Assembly (NCBI GenBank): GCA_037976565.1
Contig: CP137667.1
Location: forward strand, 33,177,420 to 33,241,419
Length of the DNA stretch: 64,000 bases
Origin: Mesocentrotus franciscanus
Taxonomy: Eukaryota > Echinodermata > Echinoidea > Camarodonta > Strongylocentrotidae
Direction: 5' to 3'
Shown here one piece after another: positions 10,837 to 23,400 of the stretch. The notes under the pieces were generated by a model, which saw only the letters and a program-made list of their open reading frames with translations, made no database searches and was not told the DNA's origin. Both the position numbers and the translations under genes were made by a program. Numbering within the stretch: the stretch's first letter is position 1; every line of letters starts with the position of its first letter.

Positions 10837-12682
10837 TCATTGCACCAAAGTGAATGGTCTCAGCTCTTTTTGGCCTTGCCGAGCCTCCTGTGATTTCGGA
10901 TGAAGGGGACCGAGATAAACCTTGAAGATCTCAAAGGCTCTCTTGTACTGGTAGAGGGAATACTTGTACAGCTTAGCATTGAAGAAGTAGGCTGCGAGAT
11001 TGGTTCTGGAAATGAAGTAGAACGATTTAAAACAAATATTTTTTCTTTCTTCAGACAATCTGAGAGAGGAGAAGACAAGATAGGATGTAAGTTTGTGTGT
11101 ATGTGCGGGTGTTTGTGTGTGCATTTGTGTCAGAAAGAAACAGAGGCTGGGGATATGTAGAAAGGGATCAAGTCGAGAGATTGAATGGGTATGTGAATCT
11201 GAGATATACAGCGAGTCTCACAAAAGGTGGACTACTTGCACAGTCTCAACAATTTACATTTCAAAAGCATCAGATTATTTGGTGTCAGTTGAAAGACGAT
11301 ATTCTCTGCTATCCATAGGAATGAAAATTGCCTGAGATTATTTTGATATACATCTTTTGGGAGACTTTTCTCAACTTCAAACTTCATTTTTTAGATGAAG
11401 TGTAAAAAGATAAAAGCAGAAGTAGACAGATTGCCATAAATGAATACAAAACACTGTTTTGCCGTTACATAGCGGTGAAAGATAAATAGACAAATATGTG
11501 GATTATCTAGACAAGAATGGGCAATGCTGTACATTTCAATAAATTCACTTATAATTATAGCGCGTTTACAAATTGAATTTGTGTTATTAAACAGCACCAC
11601 AGATTAGTAAGAGAGAGAGAGAGAAAGAAAAGGGCATGTTGAATCGAATGAAAATTTGAAGGAAAAAAAAAAATCGATATAGGCTGTATCATTGTTTTTC
11701 TTGTTTTCATGTTTCAGATCTATCCCTAAAGTATACTTTCAAAAATGCCTTTAAGAATGCTAAATACCTGACAGATGCGACGTCGACATGTACCGGTCCA
11801 TATGCATCAATGAGTATCGCTAAGGCCTCAACAAAGAATGGTAGGGCGTCCTCTACAGTTGGCTCAAGCTCCATCAGAGCCAAGCCAATGTTATTCAAGA
11901 TGGTCGCCACTCTTGGTTTTCCCAGCCCCGCAGTGCGTTGAGTCTCTATGATGTCGAGAATATGGTATTGCAAGGCCTCTGTTGCCCTGCCTTGCTTCTG
12001 AAATAACTCTCCAGTCTAGTAAGGTTCAATCCGAAAATAGAAATATAATTAAGGAGGCGTCATTTTCTCAAGTATTAATAATTAAAAATATAGTTTCATA
12101 AAATATGTATCCGAACAGGGCCGTATGTTAACTTTTGTATTAGTGAAACTTATATTGTCATAATGACCTAAAATTGTGAGGAACAATTGTGAAGGTTCGT
12201 TCATGCCGTGGTAAAACCGCTGTTTAGCTCCAATTACATAAACATATCAGATATTGTTCATAAAATCCCAGATTTTTTAATTCTCCGATACATTAGATTT
12301 TTATTGCATTCCCTGACTTTCCATGACTAAACAAAGAGGACAAAATTCCAGGTTTTTTAATTCTGAATTACAAGATATCTGGACCCTTGGGAAACTCTAG
12401 ACATATTTGTGATAGTACTGCCTATATATGACTCAAACAAAAATTACGGAATTATGATGAATTACCAGTCCATTCAGGGTTGCAACATAGTGATGATTCA
12501 TCGGTACAACTTGGTTGCACATCTCAAGGGCTTTTAAGAAGAACCGGCGAGCTTCAAAGAGTTGTGACGTCACACCATACACTTGGCTGAAACAAAAACA
12601 GAGAATGAGCAATTGAGAGAGAGAAAGAGAGGGAGAGATACAGAGACAAAGAGGAGCGAGAGAGGGAGAAACAGACAGAAAG

Positions 12683-12713
<31 letters not shown>

Positions 12714-15700
12714 TAGACAGAAAGAGAGAGAGAGAAACAGACAGACAGAGAGAGAAAAAACAGACAGAAATAGAGAGGGAAAAAAAGGGGAAAACAGCAA
12801 AGAGATCAAAGTGACGGTCAAAGAAATTTTTTGGAAAAAGAAAAGATGAAAAGTTAGAGTCATCAGCAAAGATGAATACCCTTATAATAATAATAATAAT
12901 ACTAATATATAAAATACATACAAATAATGATACTAATAATAATAGTGATAATAATAAAGTATGTTTTTATATAGTGCATTATACTCATGAAATTTCTAGG
13001 TGCTTTCCATAGTACGGAAAAATGTTGATAATTTTATTCTACTATTAGCCAATTGGTACATTCCCAGAATTGCCACGAGCGCTGATTTGTACAAACAAAG
13101 GTAACCCAGGTTATTGTGAATGTTTGTTAATATATCACCTAGTTCCTTCTAAATAAAACTTTAAACAAGGCTTATATTGTTACATGGCATAATTCAAAAC
13201 ATCTTGTTAGAAATTTCAATGCATAAAGAATGAATTTGTTCAAAAATTGCTCTTAGAAAAACGATGTGGCACATGGAAGTTCGGAGGATCCATTGCAGGT
13301 AGCTCTAGACCATTTTAAAAGATAAAAGAGACTGGTTTCGATTACAGTACGAAGACTTGAGTCGGCCTTACAAATAGCTACAAGCTCTAACGTACAAAGA
13401 GACCCTTATTCTGGAAAGTTGCCTAACCTTATTAGGTTTAGGTTTAGCCCCCAATAATAGGTGCATAGTGTTAAACCATTATGGAGTGGCAAACGGCAAG
13501 CTCTCTGTCCTGAGCAAATCATTATAATTTTGTAACAAAACGACCCCCTTACAAAAAAAGGTTCATTGTGAAATTGACCTAAATATTATTCCCGACCAGA
13601 TTATTCATATTCATAATTTTGCTAATATTTTGCCAAAGGATTAATCCTCTTACCCGAGACCAGTAAGCGCCTCGATCGTCTGGAGGCGCTGGTCAACGGA
13701 GTCAGGGTGAGACAGCCTTGTGAGGGCGTCCTCGAAGTAGGCAGCGGCGGCAGTGTAGTCTGCTAACTTCTGACACACGATACCCAACTCAAGCAAGTTC
13801 TGAAATGAATGATAGTTAAAATGTACTCATAGAGATGTATGTTAACCCTTAATATATTTGTATTGTTCCATTAATGTTTTGAACAGCTGCCAATTAGTTA
13901 AGAAGGAAATCGTGATATAATGAAGGAAAACAAATATATGACTAGGTGGCGACCCGACTATGCGTAAAGTAGACGTGTTTTATTTGTTGAAAATGTGCTC
14001 ATGTGACCTATTACATGACAGATCACCCTGTGTTATATTTATTATTTACTACTAATTGTTTGTGGTACCATGGGTGTCGATCCGGGGGGGGGTATATCCC
14101 CCAATATAACAGGTGGGGGATGGCCTGTACAATCATCCCCCCCCCCAATAATTCACTATCAAAAAAATGAAGAGAAAATTAATGATGAGAGCCCGATGAG
14201 AGTAGTTAATGGTTATTACTCGCAAGATGACCATCAATATACACATTTTGCTATCTCATTTTCATAATACATACATATATAAATAGAAAACGAAGTAAAT
14301 GAGACAACCGTATATGAGACAAGAATAAATTGAATTCTCGCTCATACGGCTTCATCAGGAATTGATGAATTTATTCAATTTATTCAATCAACAGCATCAT
14401 AGAAATGCAGTGCGCCAAATGCAAAGCCGCAGCGTTAAAAAGCAACGAGCTAAATGTAAAGCGCGAAGCGCAAAAGTGCAAAAAAGAAGTAGAGAGGAGA
14501 GAGAGTTAATGAGAGACAGAGAGGATAATAACCCAGGTAGCAAGCCCATGTGGGACATGGGTCCCATATTCTCTGAAACATGGGCCCCATATGGAAAACC
14601 ATCTGGGGCCCTAAGGCATCTGCACCCAAGAAGCATATGGGACCCATATGGGTAAACCCATATAAGACAGATGGGACCCAGATGGGACCCATACCAAACT
14701 GGGCCCAAATGGGTATGCCCAGCTTAATCCCATCTGGTACCCATATTGGTTAACCCAGATATATCCCATGTGGGTTAACCCAGATTTTCCCCATGTGTTA
14801 CCCATATGGGCATATTCATATTCTACCCATATATGTGTACGCCCAGCTCATTCCCATCTGGGACCCATAAGAACTGGCCCAGATAGATCCCATATAGGTT
14901 ACTAAATATTGGCCCCATATGGGATACATATATGGGTTCCATGTAATAGCCCAGATGGCACAAGTGACCCATATCATCCCCATATGGGCTTGCTACCTGG
15001 GAAAAGGGAAAAGGGGAAGAAACGGGCAGAAGAAAAAAGGAAGGGGGAAGAGAAAAGGAAGAAAGACAAGAGAAAGAGGGACATATATATTCCAGCATTT
15101 CCTTCAGGGAACTGATGTGAATGGGCGATGAAAAAGAGGTTGACTTTAAAGTAACCTACAATGAAATATTGCTCATGTTTATTTCTTACAATGTCAAAAT
15201 TACTTTACGGGATCCCCCTAAAAAGCTTAGGCATGGGTGATGGTAGGTATGAGGTTAATGCATGATCAGGAATTAGTTGAGTGGATGGAAAAGAAGTGAG
15301 AAATAAGCTGAAAGAAACATGGAAAATTGCCATGGAATGATGGAAGGCAATGTGAGACAGGCCCAACATGTTCTAAAACAAGTAATAATATTCAAGAATA
15401 GTTATGATTTCTTTCACTTAGGAGTTCTTCAAAAACTAATTAAAAACGAGTAAATAATCAATGCCACATTATTGACAGGGCTTAAAAGTAAAGTGAAGTT
15501 TGAAGTTTTGTTTATAACACCCTTCCAATAATAATGCACCTTCTAAGACTGGTTATAGTTTTTGAAAAAAATATAGTGCTCTGGTCAGGGCCTTAGGGGA
15601 ATATTATGCTTATATTTTAGAGCGTATCTGGTATGATAAGTATATCTGGGTGAAGAATGAGATAATGGAAGTTTGTTGTTTGGTAGTTGGAACGTAAGTT

Positions 15701-17406
15701 TTATATTATGTTTTTAAGTTTGTATGAGATCAGGAGTGGAAATTTTCTGTCATTTTGAGAACCAAATTTTGCATCAGTGATATTCTGTTTCATTGAATTG
15801 AGTTTCCCGCAGAGAGGATTCAGTTGGTTTAATTAAAGAAGGAAGAGAGTCAAATGAAGAACCAAAAGCAATATGTTTTTCATTTACTAATGAGAACTAT
15901 GTTTTTGGAGATCTCCTTACACAGAATATTGGAATGGGTTTTTCACGATGAATGTTGTTTGGAGACATCAATATTCATAAAATGTATGTTTCTATCACCA
16001 GGAAATAAAGAATTTTCTGTCTACATGAACCTTTCCTGGTTGCTTATTAATGCATTTGCCCACTGGTAACATAATACTTTCACAAGTTGATATCCCTCAC
16101 CATTGGATTTTGTTTTGGTAATGTCTAAATTTCGTTTAAAAATAGATGATATCAGTCTGGTAGGCCTACACTGCAGGCAAGAGTCAGGACTAACATTTAG
16201 CATGTTATTAATTTTATTACCACTCTTATATTCTCTGAAATGTTATCTTTATTGAGGGTGACTTGAAAAAGTTAATAACTTGGAAGGGAGGGTGCAACCT
16301 GCCACACGCTTCTACCTCTTAGTTGCTTTGATCCATTGCCGAAAATATTTTGGCACCTATCATCCCCCAACCACGGATACAAATCGACACCCATGTGTGG
16401 TACACTGTGGATCATATGAAAGACAACATAATTACATACTCTTTCAATAAACAATGACATCATTGAAATCTACGGTTATTTTATATAACAAGATTCATTG
16501 CCGCAACAGGTTACATAATTTGATTCTTAGGCACTAAATATGCGTAGTTTTTAAGGTATGGGATGCTGACTTGAAATTCATGGCATTTTCTTCATTAATT
16601 TACTTCCTTTGACGCAAAATCCGAATATTTCCCTTTAAAAAAAACTCACCTCAATGACGTCACGATGTCTACCGGTCCTCCTGTTCTCATATCTCACGTG
16701 ATGTGTCACATGACAAACGTCATTTCTAGCATGAAGGTCCTCCAATGTACTCAAAAGTCTTTCATTCAATTGCCTGCATGTAGATACAAGCACATTGATA
16801 ACTAAGAAATGGATGAAATTCGAAAAGGTTAGGCATATTAAATCTTTTAGATCATTATTTTATGACCCGACATTGCCTCCTCCGACAATATTTATTGGTC
16901 CGGGCATTATTTCATCAAAGTTACAGGGTTAGGATTATACGGTCGCAATTGGGTTTAAGGTAAGAGTTACGGTAGGTGTTAGGTATAGTGTTGCGTCAAG
17001 AATTCGGTTAGTGTAGAAAATTTGAAGCGGAGCCATTGTCGCAGGAGCAAGTGTCATACAATCCTTAATTGCAAAGTCAACTCGGTAAACGCACAAGTAT
17101 AAAAAAATTTAAAAAAACTGCTAAATAATTCTAAATTATTATCTCGACATGTTTTCAAGAGTAACTTTTGATTTTCGTCTAGTTCTCCTTACACTATGGA
17201 TATTTTTATTGGAATGTTATGGCCCAAAGAGTTGTTATGCGATCAAATTAATACAGATCATACCTGGCAATTTTGAGGATACCCAGCTCTGTGAAGAAGT
17301 CTGTGAGACAAGCTAGAAGGGATTCCTTCTCCTTCACTTCCTTAAAAGCATTAGAGTGGTTGACGTATTCCAAGTATGCCTGTCCTGCTTGCTCAAAGCC
17401 CCCAAG
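10837..17406 (-). CDS. Gene B, C-terminal TPR-like exons
   Basis: Exons in transcript order are 17264-17406, 16650-16773, 13654-13799, 12466-12586, 11768-12015 and 10837-11005 (stop TGA 10839-10837). The translation is helical with TPR signatures: LLELGIVCQKLADYTAAAAY followed by FEDAL; LFQKQGRATEALQYHILDI; ILNNIGLALMELEP; FFVEALAIL; and in the last exon NLAAYFFNAKLYKYSLYQYK with RAFEIF. Such Ala/Leu/Tyr spacing is typical of TPRs of the kinesin-light-chain and NPHP3 class, which act as protein-binding scaffolds. In STAND proteins these repeats often form the sensor or autoinhibitory part. Here the lectin-like domains are at the other end, so the role of the repeats may be partner binding. 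This is inferred from family architecture. Confidence 0.85.
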
Positions 17407-20400
17407 CTAGATAGAAAATTATAAGTGTAATGATAATAATTAATTGTCAGCGCTCACAAGGCATCAAGCTTCGCTTATCTTGGAGCCCTGGCCAGTTCTA
17501 TTTCAAATTAGTTTATGAATCTACATGTATGTTTTGATGTATGCTTATTTTATCATGTATTTAGAACTGAAAAAAAATGAATGAAAATTAGAATAATACC
17601 AATAATTATAAATTGGTGCATGATTCGCTTTCTCACAGCCATATGAACATAATAGATTTAATTTGAGGTCCATTTAATTTCCATGTAGATCGTCATACAC
17701 ATACAAACGCTTAACGCATATAATCAAACAAAGAAAAAAAAGGGGTCGTCATAAACACAGATTCAGCCCAGGTTCTCATCATGCATAAAATGGTCGTACA
17801 ATAAATATACAAGTGCAATCTATGCATAATGGAAATCGGAAGCAAGCTCCTTATTTATTTTCGTGTTATTGTCCATATACAGCTTATATCCGATAATGAG
17901 TCTACGTGCTCACAATTGTTGATGGAAGCAAATGAAGAAGAGAATACTCATGATTTTAAATCCAACAATTTTTATAAGTTACAATTTGTTGACGTTACCT
18001 AACGTCTTTCTCAAGCGAATTGACAACAAAATAAGAATAATAATCTATGTAGCGTTTTCAAAGCAATGCCCAAAAAATGTGTGGGCCTGTGGTTCAGTGG
18101 TTGTGTGGGTGTATATGTGTGTATAGTGACAGCGAACATACACATAAGTAAAAAAAAAATAATATCATAGAAAAGGAAAAGCATCAATCTGCAAATTTTA
18201 CAGCATACAATTAGAGGAGAGTGCATTTGTCTTAGGAATCTCCATTGATCTTCATTATGTTACGTTATAAAATGGGTTCAAGAATGTAGCCAATGAGAAG
18301 CGTCAAAATGGATCACGTGTGCGTGCATTAATTTTAACCATACGCGCACGGGGAGTGCATTTTGGTGATATCAGCCGTGCAAAAAGTGCGCAACAAAAAA
18401 GCATAATGCACGGCTGCGTGTAAATCAATGGATGTTTACCATGCATTGCACAGTCTGGGTACGAGGTCACTGCCCTCGCGATCGTTATTTCTTATGAAGG
18501 TTGCAGGTTTACAGTGTTTAATATCGCCTTGCTAAGTAAGATTGTCGACCCATTTTATCAAACAAATAATACACAGGTTTTCGTTCGTGACGTTATGGCG
18601 ATGCAGCGCTATTCGGGTATTCACAATGGCATAAAATACACTCGGCTACGCCTCGTGAATTTTATTGCACCGTAGTGAATACCCTCATGCGCTGCATCGA
18701 CCATAACGCACTCACACCTGTGTATTATTTGTATAATAATCTCCATTAAGGCAGTGTTTCAACATAACTTTGCATTGCATTCTCGTAACACTCACATTTA
18801 AACAAAATATTAAGAAATGCGACTGATATGTTCCATGATGCCAGTCGCCAAGAGACTACAGCAGAGACACTCCCCCACACGCACACACATAATCGCCCAC
18901 ATGCATGCCCCAAACCTACATTCTCAAAGGACAAAAAACCACCTACTTTGTAGGCTAACCGGTGGCAATTAGATTTCTTAACACATGTCTTCATTCGAAA
19001 TTTTAGAAGTCTCCTCGAGACGATGGCCATTACATTGTTAGTATTTTATCATGCACAAAACACCAACAAACACAAAAACACACCAACAAACGCCAACAGC
19101 ACCGAAACATCCATTCATGCACAATTTTCATATTGGTTCTTTTCACTGCGCTCACGTGATGTCTAATAAGCATTTAATGATTTTTAGATCATATGATAGT
19201 AGACAAAATGGGAATTAGACAAACTGGAAATTTGACCTACTAGAAATTAGACTAAATGAGCAATAGACCGAATGGGCAGTAGAATTATTGTAGATTAGAT
19301 TAAACGGCAATGAACCGCCCTAACACACCCTTACCATTCTCCATGCTTGGATGAGCCGCACCTTGCCCTCTGATGCCTTCATGAGAAGTTGGAAGGCCTT
19401 GGGAATCATTACCACCGCCTTGAGTCGTGAGAGGTCACTCAGCTCCATCAGAAGGGTTGGTAATTCCTCCACCTGTAAGGGATTGGAAATTGTCTCATAT
19501 TTTTTATTATTCAGTTAAAGGTCATGCAATTTCATTATCGAACACTGACATAGCCTCCCAAAAATAAATATCTATCTAAAAAATATTATTTCATTTTTTT
19601 CATGGAGGGTATTCAGTTACTAAGTTTTATAATTTTTTGAAGTCTTTTGTCAATTCATGCCGTTTTTATTTATACACTTTAAAAAAAAAATCCTGATCAT
19701 ATATGTTTTAACGTCTGTCAGCGATTTAAAGAGAGAATAAAATAATATATATTATAATGAAAGTTTTCAGCCTTGTCTGCAAATTTGATCCGACACCTCC
19801 AATGCACTGTCAAGTGCATTGATGATAGCCATGCTGGCCATGTGAATTACAGGTAAAACAATTAATTCCCTTTCATGATTAACTAATTCATCATAAATTA
19901 GTTATACATACATATCTTTCGTTGATGTCCTGTTTCTCGAAGAACTCGGCTAGTTTGAGGAAGCCTCGTCTCTTATCTACCGGGATCGAGACGTACTTGC
20001 GCTCTACGGCCTGGCGTAGATGATCGTGAAAGAAGTTGACGATGCCGTTCCGATTGACGAGGTTTTCTTCGAGGGAGAGGTAGAACGGCGACCAAACACG
20101 GGATGGAACCTACAGCACAAACAAAAATAGAGAGAAAAAGAAAAAAACAACTTCTAGATTTAGTTCTGACTTTCCATCCGTCCTAGTTTAGATCATGACA
20201 GACAATGTTCCCAAAAAGAGTTTGAAACAGTTTAAAACAGTTATTGACTTATTACCTCACACAAAACCAGTTTTTCCTATTCAATTTTCCTCCGGCATAT
20301 TTTTATATCATGGTGCACATAGAAAATGTCTAAAATGCCGAACAAAAAAGCCAACTGTTTGCTCTTTATGGGATTTCTCACCTGCAGAAATGATATAAGT

Positions 20401-23400
20401 TCCTGTTCACTCATTCCCCTGCTACTGCACCAGATAGCGCAAGTTGTATCACGAACCAGGTTAGGTCTATGATAAGGAAATATTAAAGAAAGCACCCGTA
20501 TGCAAGTAAAATAGCACGAGATTTGTAAAGGGAAGGATCTTGCATAAAATCATACCCAAACCATCGGGGCTGATATTCTTAAAACATCACTAAGTCTAGT
20601 TGTCAACTAACTATGAACTTTAGCCTATGTAATAAGTTGACAACTAGCTTGTCTAGTGAATAACCACAGTATTAGTTACAATGTCATTCATAATGGCTTG
20701 CAAAATATTCACGCAATTCTTGAATCTCAAGCTCATTACAGCGTTCAGGAAAAACACATACAAATCTAAACATAGACGAGAAACAGAACTTTACAAACCT
20801 GGGTAGTATGTAGTATTATATATCACTGCAACGAAGTGCGGAGGCTATATGCGAATAATTGGCAGTTTCATACCAGAAAATAATAAGTTGTTCATCCTTT
20901 AAAAAGAAAAGGAAGAACATAAAGGCAGGAATGACTGCCCGATTTACCTTCCGTGTTCCCCGCGTTCGAAGTCGGACTCCAGTCGCTCTAAGACCTTGAC
21001 AAAAAGTTGTCCTGGATCCCGAGCTTCTAAGTAGGTCTTGATGGCTGCCGTGAGCTCGTAAAATGACCCATAAACACGCACCTAGGACAAACACAAGTAT
21101 AACACGAAAATATCATGGAAATAGTTCAGATAATAATACTAATAGCTTGGATTTACTTTTCCCAACTTTTAACGACTTTTGGAACAAGCAAAAAAAACTT
21201 TCCGAATTTCGTCACGTGTACAGTATCCATGAACTTAATGACCAACAAAATCAGTAGTCCACCGGTTTTAGAATGGCAAATGAAGATTAATGTCTTTCCA
21301 AAGGACAATAGTGATGTGGCAGGGATTCGAACCTCGAGCATTGTAGTTCATAGTCCAGTTACTTATCAACTCTACCACGATATATCCATATATATTTATC
21401 AACTATCAACAGAACCGACCTTATCCCGTTGTTGTGAAACCCCTGTAATAATGGAGAGACTTATACAAATCTGCACTGAGAATTTACACTCTGTGTAGAT
21501 ATTTCTGCCCTTCATAACGTGTTAATTATCTTATGTATTCTTGAAGACGATTGTCAGAGGTTTTCTGGATTCAGCTTTATAGGGACGTAACTACAGTACC
21601 TCCTGCCATAATGGCAAGGGGTGGGGCTAGAAAGAGAAAAAGAAGTGATAGCAGGAAATGGTGATAAACGGATAACATTACGTGAATAGATCATATAACC
21701 ACTTCTCACATCATCCAGTCACGCGATAGCTGATCATACAAATTATTTATTCTTGAACTGGTAAAATAATTTAATACAAATTATTATCCATCTGATCAGG
21801 ATCACTCATTTAGAACTTGTATTGGTGAAACACAACTTTCATGTACGAAGCCTCAGCTAAGAAATCAGGATACTCAAACCGAAATTTAAAGTCGACGTGA
21901 TTGGATTAGCATGTGCATGCTCTAAAAATGTGACTTGCTGATATTATTATCAGCGGAGTGGAGAGTAGGCAACCGTAAAGTCCAGAAATGTAATTGAATC
22001 CAGTGACTGGTATAATATCAATACTGTAAAACCTTTGGTCGGTTAACGTGAAAACAGTCATTATAAATTCACCTCATCTAGCAAGGCTCTTAGGTAAAGT
22101 GCGTTAGATGTCTGCTTAGCGTTAACAATCATATCTGTTTGTTCAGCATTGAGACTCTTTGAATAGAGCTCCATGTAGCATCGTATGATCTCCCCTTTCT
22201 CTGCCTGGTCTAATGGTTGAACGTGGAAGACTGGCCAGTTAAATGCTTTCACTGCTTCAAGTGCCTATGGATGATAATGATCGTAATAATGTCTTGATTA
22301 ATGGCAACAGTAGCAGGGAAAGATATTTTGAATGACATATGAAGGTTCTTATCACAAAAAGCTCACATTGCTGAATGTTCATAATTCCAAAAGCGTAAAT
22401 TTCCCATACCAGAGGGTTCATAAGTAAAAAGAATGATTACAAATTCACAATTTAGAAAAGTTTCGGCACTCCGCAGTTTCATTATCCGATGGATATCCGA
22501 TGGATCGTTAATCCGAAGGTCCATTATTCCAAAAAGGAATACAGTTCATTCTTCCTTATGTTCATCAAATTAAACATGGTTCATAATTCCAAAAATTAAA
22601 TCGGTTCCATCATACCAAATGGTCGTAATTCCAAAAGCAGCATTGAGGATAACTTGACATTTTCAGTATTATGAACAATTCGGAAAAGGAACATTTAGCC
22701 ATGAAGTAATACTCATAACAAAGCTGATTTCTGATATAAGTACTGAACACAATATAATGAAAAAACACAATACGAAAAAAGAAACAGAAGAAGAAAAGAG
22801 AGGTTGTGAAAAGTAATGAAGAAAGATTCTTTTATAGACGTAGAGCCATAAACTTAACGAAATAATATTCATATTTCTTTTTCATAAATAAACACTTTTT
22901 TCCGTAATGATTTCATATCTATTACCTTTCCCGGCAATGTGGAAAGAAGCATATGAACATTCGGCGGGAGCTCACGAGGTAACCATTTCAATTCAAGTTC
23001 ATCTCCTATTATAATGAAAAAGTTGATATATATATATCAGTTAATCACAATAATAATGTTATTCAGAACGGCTAATGAGAAATGAGGCACTCAACGAATT
23101 AAATCTTGGTGATGATCTAACGTTCTTTCCGACAACATTTCCTACATGTGTCTTTCGTGAAAGATAAGGGTTATGGTTATAGTTATTATGATTGCAATTG
23201 GGTCTTAGATTAGGGCATAGGGTAAGGTATATTGTTGGGTACAGGGGTGGAATTAGATTGTCAGAGAAGCATAAGTTTTAACGTGCTATCTATCTTGAAT
23301 GCTCAGTATTTCAGATGAAAAATACCGAATATAAAAATTAAAAAAATAATAATAATAATAACTGATGTCAACTTAAAGGATAATAGCAAGTGAATGAAAT

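Noticed and set aside
14397..14805. Minus-strand frames with repeated Met-Gly-Pro-Ile-Trp-Val and Tyr-Gly-Ser-His-Met-Gly
   Set aside because: They arise from the CCCATATGGG words of a non-coding MITE with clear inverted ends.
18011..18226. Minus-strand 71-residue frame
   Set aside because: It lies in an intron of gene B, has no domain, no splice fit and ordinary intron composition.
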